From NCBI GenBank assembly GCA_009668015.1, contig WJYB01000016.1:1-64000 (forward strand): a stretch of 64,000 bases of DNA, given 5' to 3'. The notes below the pieces were generated by a model, which was not told the origin of the DNA, did not search any database, and saw nothing but the letters and a program-made list of their open reading frames with translations. Made by a program: the position numbers and the translations under genes. The stretch comes from Enterobacteriaceae bacterium RIT714. GTDB lineage: Bacteria; Pseudomonadota; Gammaproteobacteria; Enterobacterales; Enterobacteriaceae. Shown in pieces: positions 9,197 through 18,411 of the stretch. Positions within the stretch are counted from its first letter, which is position 1. Each line of letters starts with the position of its first letter.

Positions 9197-11088
9197 CCAC
9201 CACCACTCTTAACCCTGGCGACTCACTGACCCGCCAGGAACGCCGCCATATCACGCGCCAGCTGGTACTGGCACTGATTGCCAGCGGGGCGCTGATCCTC
9301 GGATTGCTGTGGCGCTGGCTGGCCCCGGCTCAGGTTGCCGTCGCCGATATTTTACTGGGCTTCGCATCGCTGGTGGTTGCGGTCCCGGTGCTACGCCACG
9401 CGATCCACAGCCTGCGCCACCCGAGTTTACACGGCCTCACCGATCAGCTTATCGCCCTGGCGCTGCTGGGCGCGTGGGCGTCCGGTGACTTGCTGACTGC
9501 CGCCCTCCTGCCGCTGATTATGATCATCGGCCATATCCTGGAAGAGCGCAGTGTGATTGGCTCTCAGGAAGCGATTGAGGCGCTCAGCAAGCTCACTCGC
9601 AGCCGCGCGCGCCGCGTCGATGCCGACGGAAATCTCCATGACATCGACAACCAGGATCTGGTTGCAGGCGATATTGTGGAGGTGCGTGCCGGGGATCATA
9701 TTCCCGCCGACGGGCGTATTCTCGACGGGAAAGCCAGCCTCGACACCGCCCCTATCACGGGAGAATCCATCCCGCAGGAGGTCCAGCCGGGCATGGAGGT
9801 CTATGGGGGTGCGATAAATCTTGATGGACGGCTGCGCATCGAAGTCACCCAAACCGGCGACTCATCGACTCTTGGGAAAGTGATTGCCCTCATGCAAAGC
9901 GCCGAGCAGGCAAGTCCGCCGATTACCCGAATGCTTGAGCGCCACGCGGCCTCCTATCTGCTGCTGGTTCTGATGATTGCCGCCAGCACCTGGTTCCTGA
10001 CGCAAAATGCGCAGGCGGTTCTGGCCGTGCTGGTTGCCGCCTGCCCCTGCGCGCTGGTTCTCTCCGCGCCCGCGACATCCATTGCCGGACTCACGGTGGC
10101 TGCGCGTCACGGCATTTTAATCCGTGGCGCGGCATTTCTTGAGGCGCTGGCCGAGCTGAACGCCGTGGTGGTCGATAAAACGGGCACGCTGACTCACGGT
10201 AAACTGCAGCTTCAGGCGGTGATCGAACAGGAAGGTGAATCGGCTGAACGCCTGCGCGCATTTGCCGCAAGCCTTGGCTCCACCAGCAATCACCCGGTGA
10301 GCCGCGCGCTGGTGACTATCGCCCCGCAGGCCGGGTGGCCGACGCTGGATAACGTGCGAGAACATCAGGGGTTAGGCGTCAGCGCCCATACCCCGGCCGG
10401 AGAAGCGGTGCTGGGCAGACGCGAGCTGTTAGAAAAATACAGTCGCGATCTTCCTGCGGAGCCGGATCATGACGGACCGGTGGTCGGGCTGGTGCTGAAC
10501 AGTCGTTTTCTGGGATGGCTGCTGCTGGCCGACAGCCTGCGACCAGAGGCGGCACAGGCGATGAGCGAACTGCGCGAACTGGGTTTAAACCGCCAGGTAT
10601 TGCTGACCGGTGACCGGCAGGAAGTGGCCCGGCATATCGCACAACACGTCGGGATCGACGATGTCATCGCTGGGGCGCTCCCGGCCGATAAACTCCACCA
10701 TGTGAAAGTGCAAATCGACCATGGCTTCCGTCCGATGGTGATCGGCGATGGCATTAATGATTCGCTGGCGCTGAAAGCGGGCGTTGTCGGCGTGGCGATG
10801 GGTGCGGGCGGTTCAGATATCGCGATGTCATCGGCGGATATCGTGTTGATTGGCAGCGATTTGCGTCGGTTAGGCACTTGCGTGCGCTTAAGCCGCCGCT
10901 GCCGCCGAACCCTGCAGGTGAACGTGGTTATCGGGCTTGGCTGGACGGTGGTGATAGTGGTCGCCGCGGCGTTAGGCTGGCTGGGGGCTTCCGGCGCGGT
11001 AATCGCCGCCATATTGCACAACCTCAGCACCCTGCTGGTTCTGGGCAATGCCGGGCGACTGCTCCGCTTTGAAGAGAAACTCAGCTGA
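9193..11088 (+). CDS. P1B-type heavy-metal-translocating ATPase
   Basis: 631 aa. CPC ion-binding motif at about 284-286 (AACPCALVLSAP), phosphorylation site DKTGT with D near 328, TGES actuator loop (ITGESIPQE), HP motif in the N domain (SNHPVSRAL) and GDGINDS hinge. It has no N-terminal CxxC heavy-metal-associated domain; metal recognition may be supplied by the His/Cys-rich tail of the upstream SPFH protein. The CPC motif fits Cu+ or Zn2+/Cd2+ export, and the ion cannot be assigned. It is the last gene of the SPFH cluster and a bidirectional terminator follows. Confidence 0.88.
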   Translation: MTTTTLNPGDSLTRQERRHITRQLVLALIASGALILGLLWRWLAPAQVAVADILLGFASLVVAVPVLRHAIHSLRHPSLHGLTDQLIALALLGAWASGDLLTAALLPLIMIIGHILEERSVIGSQEAIEALSKLTRSRARRVDADGNLHDIDNQDLVAGDIVEVRAGDHIPADGRILDGKASLDTAPITGESIPQEVQPGMEVYGGAINLDGRLRIEVTQTGDSSTLGKVIALMQSAEQASPPITRMLERHAASYLLLVLMIAASTWFLTQNAQAVLAVLVAACPCALVLSAPATSIAGLTVAARHGILIRGAAFLEALAELNAVVVDKTGTLTHGKLQLQAVIEQEGESAERLRAFAASLGSTSNHPVSRALVTIAPQAGWPTLDNVREHQGLGVSAHTPAGEAVLGRRELLEKYSRDLPAEPDHDGPVVGLVLNSRFLGWLLLADSLRPEAAQAMSELRELGLNRQVLLTGDRQEVARHIAQHVGIDDVIAGALPADKLHHVKVQIDHGFRPMVIGDGINDSLALKAGVVGVAMGAGGSDIAMSSADIVLIGSDLRRLGTCVRLSRRCRRTLQVNVVIGLGWTVVIVVAAALGWLGASGAVIAAILHNLSTLLVLGNAGRLLRFEEKLS

Positions 11089-11150
11089 TCCGCGAGTCAG
11101 TTAAAGGGCCAGAGAACGACAAGCCCATCCGCGTCAAAAGCGCCAAACGA

Positions 11151-11180
11151 AAAAGCCTGCTTCACATGCAGGCTTTTTGC
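11151..11180. terminator. Bidirectional terminator between the ATPase gene and cbl
   Basis: AAAAGCCTGC, a 7-nt loop, then GCAGGCTTTT, with T runs on both strands. It serves the two convergent genes. Confidence 0.85.
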
Positions 11181-11197
11181 CCTTCGGCGTTTATCAC

Positions 11198-12148
11198 TCA
11201 GATCTGATAATCAATCGCCACTTCGTCTGCTTCCATAACCTGACGTTTGATCTCGTCCACCGACAGCCCGGCGTTACACAGCTCAATAAAACGCCAGACA
11301 TAGTTGCGCTGCAGTTGCCCGCGTTTAAGGCCGAGCCACACGGTATTGGCATCAAACAGATGGCGGGTATCGAGACGAACCAGCCCGCCCAGCTCACGTT
11401 CACCGCCGGACTGCTCCGCCACCAGACCAATCCCGAGGCCTAATTCCACGTAGGTTTTGATCACATCGGAATCCTGCGCACTCAGCACGATATCCGGCGT
11501 AAGCCCTTTACGATTAAACGCCTCGTCGATACGCGAACGACCGGTAATGCCCTGGCGATAGGTGATCAGCGGCCATTTGACGATCTCTTCAAGCGTCAGA
11601 GGCGAAACCTGATGGAGAGGATGGTCGACCGGCAGCAGCAGGCTGTGGTGCCAGCGGAACCAGGGGAAAGCCACCAGCAGCGGATCATTACTGAGGCGCT
11701 CACTGGCAATACCAATATCCGCCCCACCGTTTTGCAGCAGCACTTCGATTTCCTGCGGCGTCCCCTGGATTAACTCCAGGCGCACATCCGGGAAGAGTTC
11801 GCGGAAAGCTTTGATCACTGGCGGCAGACTATAGCGCGCCTGGGTGTGGGTCGTCGCAATAGTGAGTACCCCGGAGGCATCGTTGGTAAACAGATCCGCC
11901 AGACGACGAACGTTGCTGGCTTCATTGAGAATACGCTCAGCAATAGTCAGCAACGCTTTACCGGGTTCAGTCATCCCCAGCAGGCGTTTGCCACGGCGGA
12001 TGAAAATCTCAATACCCAACTCCTCTTCCAGCTCGCGGATATGGCGGCTGACGCCCGACTGGGAGGTGTAAAGCATGTTGGCGACTTCGGTCAGGTTGTA
12101 GTCCCGCCTGGCCGCCTCACGAATAATTTTAAGTTGCTGGAAATTCAC
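11198..12148 (-). CDS. cbl: Cbl, LysR-type regulator of sulfur assimilation
   Basis: 316 aa, equal to E. coli Cbl and highly similar throughout (YNLTEVANML, SQSGVSRHIRELE, VLSAQDSDVIKTYVELGLGIG). Residues 1-60 form the winged HTH; the rest is a CysB-like co-inducer domain for APS. Cbl activates sulfonate/taurine use genes (tau, ssu) during sulfate starvation. It starts at GTG (12148), preceded by GGAGTGAATC. The gene follows nac in the same direction with a gap of under 100 bp, as in E. coli. Confidence 0.95.
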   Translation of the reverse strand: MNFQQLKIIREAARRDYNLTEVANMLYTSQSGVSRHIRELEEELGIEIFIRRGKRLLGMTEPGKALLTIAERILNEASNVRRLADLFTNDASGVLTIATTHTQARYSLPPVIKAFRELFPDVRLELIQGTPQEIEVLLQNGGADIGIASERLSNDPLLVAFPWFRWHHSLLLPVDHPLHQVSPLTLEEIVKWPLITYRQGITGRSRIDEAFNRKGLTPDIVLSAQDSDVIKTYVELGLGIGLVAEQSGGERELGGLVRLDTRHLFDANTVWLGLKRGQLQRNYVWRFIELCNAGLSVDEIKRQVMEADEVAIDYQI

Positions 12149-12244
12149 GATTCACTCCGGCGCATCTGACATAGCCCTATTGTTAGAGTCAGCAGACCTG
12201 CAGAACAAATAATAAAAACCAGCATCTTATTCCTTTATGGAATA

Positions 12245-13162
12245 TCAGCTCACCAGCTGCAGTTCACGATTCTCCAGAGAAGGACGGCTCACCAGCGACA
12301 TCAGGATCTCTTTTACGGCCTGCGCCTGTGGCGACAGGGATCCGCGAGCAGACATATTCAGGGATAACGGCAGACTCATGGATGGCGTCGTGATCCGCGC
12401 CATCCAGCCGTTTGCCGCACTGCATAACGAGCGCGCGGCGGATTCCGGCAGAACCGTGACGCCCATTCCGCTGGCGATAGCGGCGGTCAGCGTCGAGATA
12501 GAATCGATCTCACCAATAATTTTTGCCGTCAGGCGGCGCAGGGAAAAGGCTTCATCGACGCGCAGACGCACGGCGCTGTAATCGCGCGGCAAGAACAGAT
12601 TCATTTCAGCTACCGCGGTCAGATCGACGCTCTGCCCCGGACAATCACGCGTCCCCACCAGGTAGAGATCTTCTTTGAGCAACGGCTGGCTGGTGATCCC
12701 CGCGATGGGCGAACGATCGTAAAGTACCGCCATATCCAGCTGGCCATTCAGCAGTTTGTCGTTAAGGACCGAACCGCTATTTTCATGCAGATAGACCAGC
12801 ACTTCGGGCAGCTCGGCGCGCACCGCCTGCAGCAGGGGCATTGTCACTGAGGATGCCGCAGTGCCCGGCGCCAGGCCAATCGACACCTGCCCGCTCAGCG
12901 TTTGTCCGACATTGCAGACAGCGAGCTGGGCTTGTTCACACTGGCGCAGAATGGTCCGCGCGTGGGTATAAAGGATTTTGCCCGCTTCCGTTGGCGTAAC
13001 GCCACGTTTAGTCCGGATTAACAGCTGCTGGTCCAGTTCACCTTCCAGAGTGGCGACCTGTTGGCTCAGCGCAGGCTGCGCGATATGCAACACTTCCGCG
13101 GCCTGGGTCAGGCTACCGATATCGACGATTTTTACGAAGTATTTCAGTCGTCTTAAGTTCAT
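12245..13162 (-). CDS. nac: Nac, nitrogen assimilation control LysR regulator
   Basis: 305 aa, equal in length to E. coli/Klebsiella Nac, with the N-terminal HTH MNLRRLKYFVKIVDIGSLTQ. Nac couples sigma-54-dependent nitrogen limitation signals to sigma-70 genes (hut, put, ure; repression of gdhA). The upstream sequence has the expected sigma-54 promoter and an NtrC site, so control by NtrBC is supported directly. Confidence 0.96.
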   Translation of the reverse strand: MNLRRLKYFVKIVDIGSLTQAAEVLHIAQPALSQQVATLEGELDQQLLIRTKRGVTPTEAGKILYTHARTILRQCEQAQLAVCNVGQTLSGQVSIGLAPGTAASSVTMPLLQAVRAELPEVLVYLHENSGSVLNDKLLNGQLDMAVLYDRSPIAGITSQPLLKEDLYLVGTRDCPGQSVDLTAVAEMNLFLPRDYSAVRLRVDEAFSLRRLTAKIIGEIDSISTLTAAIASGMGVTVLPESAARSLCSAANGWMARITTPSMSLPLSLNMSARGSLSPQAQAVKEILMSLVSRPSLENRELQLVS

Positions 13163-13218
13163 TTTGCCCCCTGTTAAAATACAGTGCCGGTACTGGCGCT
13201 CATTGTTGAGAAGGTTTT

Positions 13219-13234
13219 TGCAATATGGATGCCA
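13219..13234 (-). promoter_or_regulatory. Sigma-54 promoter of nac
   Basis: On the minus strand the site reads TGGCATCCATATTGCA, matching TGGCAC-N5-TTGCA with a single mismatch and the correct 10-nt gap between GG and GC. The predicted start is about 45 bp upstream of the nac ATG. Confidence 0.85.
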
Positions 13235-13351
13235 GTTTTTTCAGGAGGTCCGATATGTTCGCTAACCGGCTGAAAATAAGGAAATCTAATCACCCGGTGC
13301 ACTTTTATGACTGAAACAGCGGTTTACGATCTGCCCCATTAGGGGTATGCC

Positions 13352-13368
13352 TGCACCAGAATTGTGCA
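13352..13368 (-). promoter_or_regulatory. NtrC binding site upstream of nac
   Basis: TGCACCAGAATTGTGCA is a near-perfect dyad of the NtrC type (TGCACCA-N3-TGGTGCA) centred about 150 bp upstream of the predicted nac start. That is enhancer distance and matches the single NtrC site known for Klebsiella nac. A GGTGCA half-site also occurs near 13296. Confidence 0.7.
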
Positions 13369-13435
13369 ATTCGCTATGAAAAGGACCACTTTGCTGATTT
13401 TGTCAGCAAACAGTTGAAAGGTGTTGATCCACCCT

Positions 13436-13464
13436 TTGACAAGCGGTATCGAGGTCGATAATAT
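13436..13464 (+). promoter_or_regulatory. Promoter of the second tRNA-Asn
   Basis: TTGACA at 13436-13441 and TAATAT at 13459-13464 with 17-bp spacing; a GC-rich discriminator (GCGCCCC) follows, as for stringently controlled stable RNA genes. Confidence 0.8.
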
Positions 13465-13482
13465 GCGCCCCGTTCACACGAT

Positions 13483-13558
13483 TCCTCTGTAGTTCAGTCG
13501 GTAGAACGGCGGACTGTTAATCCGTATGTCACTGGTTCGAGTCCAGTCAGAGGAGCCA
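13483..13558 (+). tRNA. tRNA-Asn (GTT)
   Basis: Identical over 76 nt to the copy at 4805, including encoded CCA. The shared block extends outside the tRNA: about 10 bp upstream (CGTTCACACG) and the whole terminator downstream. Confidence 0.96.
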
Positions 13559-13564
13559 AATTTA

Positions 13565-13592
13565 AAAAGCCTGCTTTTAAAGCAGGCTTTTT
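13565..13592 (+). terminator. tRNA-Asn terminator
   Basis: AAAAGCCTGC / GCAGGCTTTT hairpin with T run, the same sequence as after the first copy. Confidence 0.85.
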
Positions 13593-13610
13593 GCTTTTCT
13601 GATATCACCA

Positions 13611-16310
13611 TTACCGCGTTGTCGCTTCTACCCGCCATTTGCGCGTCAGCGGTTTTTCGACCTCGACAATCAGGAACATCACGAACCCGATAATAAAGGT
13701 GATCACCCAGTAGCGGAAAGGCAGAGATTCTGTGCCAAACAGCATCTGCATAAACGGCGCATAGATGATCAGCAGCTGCAACACCAGCAGTACCCCACTC
13801 ACTATCCAGATACCTTTGTTCGCCAGCAGGCCTTTACTCAACGAGAACCCGTCAGAGATGCGGCAGTTCAGCATGTAGAACCATTGCGCGGTCACCAGTG
13901 TCTGCAAAAGAACGGTGCGAATGAATTCCGGCGAGTAACCGCGGGGTTGCAGCCAGGCTTCGAGCACAAACGCACTGACGGCAATCATTGAGCCAACAAA
14001 CACCACGCGCCAGATGGCAAAGCCGTCCATCACGTGCAGTTTAGGATTGCGCGGCGGTCGTTTCATGATGTTCTTTTCGCCCGCTTCAAATGCCAGGCCA
14101 AACGACAGCGTGGCGGACGTCGCCATATTCATCCACAGAATCAATACCGGGGTCAGCGGAATCAAGTTCCCGGCCAGCAGGGCGATGATAATTAACAGAC
14201 CCTGGGCCAGGTTGGTGGGCATGATAAACAGAATGGTCTTTTTCAGGTTATCGTACACCCGCCGGCCTTCTCTGACCGCACTGGCGATAGTGGCAAAGTT
14301 ATCATCCGTCAGCACCATGTCGGCCGCTTCCTTCGTGACCTCTGTTCCTTTGATCCCCATCGCAATACCAACGTCGGCCTGCTTCAGCGCAGGCGCATCG
14401 TTGACGCCATCGCCTGTCATCCCGACAATCTCTTTTTTGCTTTGCAGCGCCTGGACCAGACGGAATTTATCCTCCGGACTGGTACGGGCGAAAATATCAA
14501 ATTTCTGCGCGGCCTCGCTCAGCTGTTGATCGTCCATCACCTCCAGCTCACGTCCGGTGATGGCGTTGCCCGCATTGCCAATCCCCAGCATCTGACCAAT
14601 GCTCATTGCGGTTTGCGGATGATCGCCGGTGATCATTTTCACGCGAATGCCCGCCTGCAGGCAGTCGCCAATCGCCGTAATCGCCTCTGGTCGCGGGGGG
14701 TCCATCATCCCGGCAATCCCCAGCAAAATGACGCCCTGCTGTAAATCCTGGTGGGTGAGTTCCGTTTGACCTGGCGCCGCAGGCTTCCAGGCTGCCGCCA
14801 CCATACGCAGGCCTTCGCGGGCGTACTCCTCAATCTTCGCTTCCCAGTAGGGTTGATCGAGGGGGTCAAGCCCTGTCTCCGTCTGCTGATGCTGGCAGAG
14901 TCTGAACAGGACGTCCGGCGCACCGGTGATCAATATCATCTCTTCATCACCGATCCGATGGAGCGTTGACATGTATTTATACTGCGAATCAAAAGGAATT
15001 TTGCTGCGCAGCTCTGTCTGTTGCGCAGGGAGTGTCACTTTGGCGGCCAGAACCTTCAGTGCGCCCTCCGTTGGGCCGCCGGTTATCTTCCAGTGACCGT
15101 GTTCATCCTTGATTAGCTGGCTGTCATTACACAGATCGATGGTGCGCAAATAGCGCGCCAGAAGCGATCCCTGCGTCACGGTGACCGGTGAAGGATCATC
15201 AATCGGGTGAATGTTCCCTACGGGTTCATAGCTATCGCCCTCGACGCGGTAGACTTTTTCCGCGGTGATCACCGCTTTGACCGTCATTTCGTTCATCGTC
15301 AGCGTGCCGGTTTTATCCGAGCAGATCACCGTCATTGCCCCCAGCGTTTCAACCGTCGGCAATTTGCGGATAATGGCCTTCTGGCGAGCCATCGTCTGGA
15401 CGCCTAGCGACAAAATGATCGAGATGATGGCGGGTAAACCTTCCGGTACCGATGCCACTGCCAGGCTTATCAGCGACAGCATTAATTCTGAAACAGGCAT
15501 ATCCCTGAACAGCACGCTAAAGACAAACAGCGCGGCCATCATGACCAGGATGATAATGAAAATGGCCTTCCCGAGCTTATCCATCTGAACCAGCAGCGGC
15601 GTGCGGTGTTTCTCAATATCCGCCATCATTTGGTTGATATGGCCCAGCTCGGTATCCGCACCCGTTGCCACAACAATCCCTTTACCGCCGCCGGAACTGA
15701 CGGTGGTGCCAGAAAAGAGCAGATTAGTGCGATCTCCCAGCGGCAGTTCCCCTTCGAGGCGCTCGGTGATCTTTTCTACCACCGTCGACTCTCCGGTCAG
15801 AATCGCCTCTTCCACCCGGAGGTTATGCGCTTCGATAATGCGGAGATCCGCCGGAATGCGGTCGCCCGCGCGAATCACAACAATATCGCCAGGGACCAGC
15901 GCAGTGGTGGGGATAGTCTCGTGATTGCCCTGGCGAACGACAACCGCCTCGCTGGAGAGCATATTGCGGATACTCTGCAACGATTTCTCGGCATTACTTT
16001 CCTGAATATGACCAATCAGGGCGTTGATCACCGCCACGCCGAGGATCACCAGCGTATCCACCCAGTGCCCCATTACCGCCGTTAATACCGCGGCGGCAAG
16101 CAAAACGTAGATCAGCACATCGTTGAAGTGGGCTAAAAAACGCAGCCACGCAGGTTTACCCGGTTTTTGCGGCAGCGCGTTTTCTCCGTACTGCTGAAGA
16201 CGCGCCTGCGCGTCTTCACGGCTGATGCCCTCTGCTGTACTTATGGTATTTGTCAGGGTTTCTTCTACGGAGAGCCGGTAAAATGGTTGGTCCGGTTTTT
16301 CAGTATTCAT
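13611..16310 (-). CDS. P2-type cation-transporting ATPase (PacL/SERCA-like)
   Basis: 899 aa from ATG 16310 (MNTEKPDQPF), preceded by GAGGACGG; an in-frame upstream ATG at 16337 is less likely. It has an N-terminal cation ATPase domain, the TGES loop (AILTGESTVV), PEGLP in M4, CSDKTGTLT with D at about 332, GDGVNDAPALKQADVGIAMG hinge and a six-helix C-terminal domain, i.e. a complete P2 ATPase. The family moves Ca2+, Mn2+ or Na+; the ion is not identifiable here. It stands next to a UspG-like gene in the same direction, which suggests a stress-related operon. Confidence 0.88.
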   Translation of the reverse strand: MNTEKPDQPFYRLSVEETLTNTISTAEGISREDAQARLQQYGENALPQKPGKPAWLRFLAHFNDVLIYVLLAAAVLTAVMGHWVDTLVILGVAVINALIGHIQESNAEKSLQSIRNMLSSEAVVVRQGNHETIPTTALVPGDIVVIRAGDRIPADLRIIEAHNLRVEEAILTGESTVVEKITERLEGELPLGDRTNLLFSGTTVSSGGGKGIVVATGADTELGHINQMMADIEKHRTPLLVQMDKLGKAIFIIILVMMAALFVFSVLFRDMPVSELMLSLISLAVASVPEGLPAIISIILSLGVQTMARQKAIIRKLPTVETLGAMTVICSDKTGTLTMNEMTVKAVITAEKVYRVEGDSYEPVGNIHPIDDPSPVTVTQGSLLARYLRTIDLCNDSQLIKDEHGHWKITGGPTEGALKVLAAKVTLPAQQTELRSKIPFDSQYKYMSTLHRIGDEEMILITGAPDVLFRLCQHQQTETGLDPLDQPYWEAKIEEYAREGLRMVAAAWKPAAPGQTELTHQDLQQGVILLGIAGMMDPPRPEAITAIGDCLQAGIRVKMITGDHPQTAMSIGQMLGIGNAGNAITGRELEVMDDQQLSEAAQKFDIFARTSPEDKFRLVQALQSKKEIVGMTGDGVNDAPALKQADVGIAMGIKGTEVTKEAADMVLTDDNFATIASAVREGRRVYDNLKKTILFIMPTNLAQGLLIIIALLAGNLIPLTPVLILWMNMATSATLSFGLAFEAGEKNIMKRPPRNPKLHVMDGFAIWRVVFVGSMIAVSAFVLEAWLQPRGYSPEFIRTVLLQTLVTAQWFYMLNCRISDGFSLSKGLLANKGIWIVSGVLLVLQLLIIYAPFMQMLFGTESLPFRYWVITFIIGFVMFLIVEVEKPLTRKWRVEATTR

Positions 16311-16360
16311 AGATCCGTCCTCAAGTCCTTCACCCAAAACACGCTTATTCCTTTTCGCCG

Positions 16361-16792
16361 CTAACGCACGACAAAAACAGGAACATGCGCGTAGCGAACA
16401 ATATTTGCCGCATCGGATCCGAGTAAATGCGTCTGAATATTAGGATTTCGTGAACCAATAATGATCACTTCCGCCGCCAGTTCATCAGCTAATAGAGTGA
16501 CCTCGTCGCGAACATTACCGCTACGAACATGAAGATGAATACGATCCTGAGGAAAAGAGACTTTTTGTGCCAGTGCGCCTAACTTTTCCTTTGAATTATT
16601 AATCATATAATCATCCATTTTTCGCGCATCAGAGATAAATCCGCGCGTCAGCTCTGGAGAGAATTTGGGAATAACGTGGAGCAAATGGATATCGGCTGAA
16701 GCACTTTGAGCGAGGAACCGGGCGTGGGCCAGGGCTTTGTCGGCCAACCCGATTTCGTAAACATCGACCGGGACCAGAATGTTTCTGTACAT
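16361..16792 (-). CDS. Universal stress protein, UspG-like
   Basis: 143 aa from ATG 16792 (MYRNILVPVDV), with AAAGGA 9 nt upstream. A single Usp domain with the ATP-binding signature GSRNPNIQTHLLGSDAANIV and C-terminal VPVFVVR, closest in recall to UspG/UspF. It lies 50 bp upstream of the P2 ATPase in the same direction and is probably cotranscribed. Longer upstream readings lack a better start. Confidence 0.85.
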   Translation of the reverse strand: MYRNILVPVDVYEIGLADKALAHARFLAQSASADIHLLHVIPKFSPELTRGFISDARKMDDYMINNSKEKLGALAQKVSFPQDRIHLHVRSGNVRDEVTLLADELAAEVIIIGSRNPNIQTHLLGSDAANIVRYAHVPVFVVR

Positions 16793-17157
16793 AGCGAGCA
16801 TCCTTTTATTACCAATACGATATGTAATGAATAACAGTACATGTAATGAAACGCAGGGAATTAAGCTCAACAACCAGATACTGAACATTGAAGTGACTGT
16901 TATTAAACGTAGCACAGGAGATTAAATATTTTTTAGTTACTCTTAATTATTTGAATTGTATTCATTTAATATTCCACTCCTCTTTGCGGCCTTCTTAATT
17001 AGGTCAGTAGCGGCGATGTCTAATGGTAAGAGCTGTTTAACCTTTCCCTTTTATGCGTCTATGCTCTTAATCAGACATTACGGCTTTGTTAACAATCCAC
17101 TACATGCTGAGAGTTGTCATAATTCACTCGCTTGCGGTTAAAGCTAAGGGAGAAAAG
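16793..17157. other. Divergent intergenic region, AT-rich
   Basis: Lies between the leftward usp/ATPase pair and the rightward small-protein/RND genes. It is strongly AT-rich, and the ORF readings across it have no family signal. It must contain promoters for both directions; I could not single one out. An alternative upstream start (17086) for the small membrane protein has no good ribosome site. Confidence 0.4.
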
Positions 17158-17268
17158 ATGTTTGGATATAACCTGATCCGCCTGATTGTCTTAATCGCCC
17201 TGGCCATTGTGACCAGTACCGCCGTCGGGTTACTGACCTGGCTGGTCGTTTCTGCCCTCGCGGAATAG
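17158..17268 (+). CDS. 36-aa single-pass small membrane protein
   Basis: MFGYNLIRLIVLIALAIVTS then a second hydrophobic half ending VVSALAE. The ATG at 17158 has an AAGGGAG ribosome site 8 nt upstream. Nearly the whole peptide is one long TM helix with Arg at residue 8. It lies about 57 bp before the RND adaptor gene in the same direction. I do not recognise it; by analogy with AcrZ it could be an accessory peptide of the RND pump, but that is speculative. Confidence 0.6.
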   Translation: MFGYNLIRLIVLIALAIVTSTAVGLLTWLVVSALAE

Positions 17269-17325
17269 ATCACTGACCGCTAATCAGGCGCAATAAAGAG
17301 AGTTGTCATTAATTAGGGGAATATC

Positions 17326-18411
17326 GTGAATCGTTATTTTTCTCTTCTCCCGGCGATTATGTTGCTGACCTCGGCCTGTGACCCTAAAACGCAGGAAACC
17401 GCCGCGCAGCCGCGCATGGTGAAAGTCGCCGAGGCGATGGCGGCAGGTCAGGCGCAACAGCGCGTCTTTCCGGCAAGAATAGAATCCGGCGATGCAACCG
17501 ACCTCTCCTTCAAGCGCGGCGGCCAGATTGAAACCCTCGATATTCGCCAGGGGGCAAACATCACCCAGGGACAGCTGCTTGCCAGTCTCAACGCGCGTGA
17601 AGCCCGGCAGCGGCTGAAAGATCGTCAAACCTCGGCCACACTTGCCCAGCGACAGTTTGATCGCTTTCAGACCCTCGCGGGTCGCCAGGCTATTTCAAAA
17701 GCGGAAATGGACGTTCAGCGCGCTAACCGAGATTCCGCTAATGCGGCGCTGAAAATCGCCGAAGAAGAGCTTAACCAAATGCGGCTCACGGCGCCGTTTG
17801 CGGGCGTCGCGGCAACTGTGCACGTAAGAAATCATCAGGTTGTGGCAGCAGGCCAGCCGGTAGTGACCCTGACGCGCAGCGATCTGCTGGATGTGGTGTT
17901 TAGCCTGCCTGAAAACCTGTTTAAAACCCTCGATATTCGTAACGCTGATTATCGTCCGATGGTGAAAATCAACTCTCTGCCGGGTCGCGAGTTTCGGGCC
18001 GTATACAAAGAGCACACCGGAAGCAGCGACAGCAATACGCTGACCTGGCAGATTATTTTGACCATGCCACGTCCGGACGATTTTCCGGTTGTCGGAGGCG
18101 TCAGTGGCACCGTCACGGTCAATCTGGCCAATTTACCGGCGAGCGTTGGGCAAAATTCGCTTGTCGTCCCTGTAGAATCGGTATTTAACCCTGATAACAG
18201 TCCGCGCAATGAACCGCACGTCTGGGTGGTGAACGGTGACGGCGACCAGCTTCAGCTTGAGGATCGCAAAGTCGTCGTCGGACAAGTCACCGCTCAGGGA
18301 ATCATTATCACCGGGGGGCTTAAGGCTGGCGATCGCGTCGTGGCGGCGGGCGTGGGCGAATTACACGCCGGGCAGCAGGTTCGCATCTGGACGCGTGAGC
18401 GAGGTCTGTAA
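17326..18411 (+). CDS. RND efflux periplasmic adaptor lipoprotein
   Basis: 361 aa. Lipoprotein signal peptide ending in LLTSAC (Cys18). It has biotinyl-lipoyl halves (LSFKRGGQIETLDIRQGANI; APFAGVAATVHVRNHQVV) flanking a coiled-coil hairpin (LAQRQFDRFQTLAGRQAIS), followed by beta-barrel and membrane-proximal domains, the normal order of a membrane fusion protein. It overlaps the permease start by 1 nt. No outer-membrane factor gene is nearby, so TolC is the likely partner. Confidence 0.9.
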   Translation: MNRYFSLLPAIMLLTSACDPKTQETAAQPRMVKVAEAMAAGQAQQRVFPARIESGDATDLSFKRGGQIETLDIRQGANITQGQLLASLNAREARQRLKDRQTSATLAQRQFDRFQTLAGRQAISKAEMDVQRANRDSANAALKIAEEELNQMRLTAPFAGVAATVHVRNHQVVAAGQPVVTLTRSDLLDVVFSLPENLFKTLDIRNADYRPMVKINSLPGREFRAVYKEHTGSSDSNTLTWQIILTMPRPDDFPVVGGVSGTVTVNLANLPASVGQNSLVVPVESVFNPDNSPRNEPHVWVVNGDGDQLQLEDRKVVVGQVTAQGIIITGGLKAGDRVVAAGVGELHAGQQVRIWTRERGL

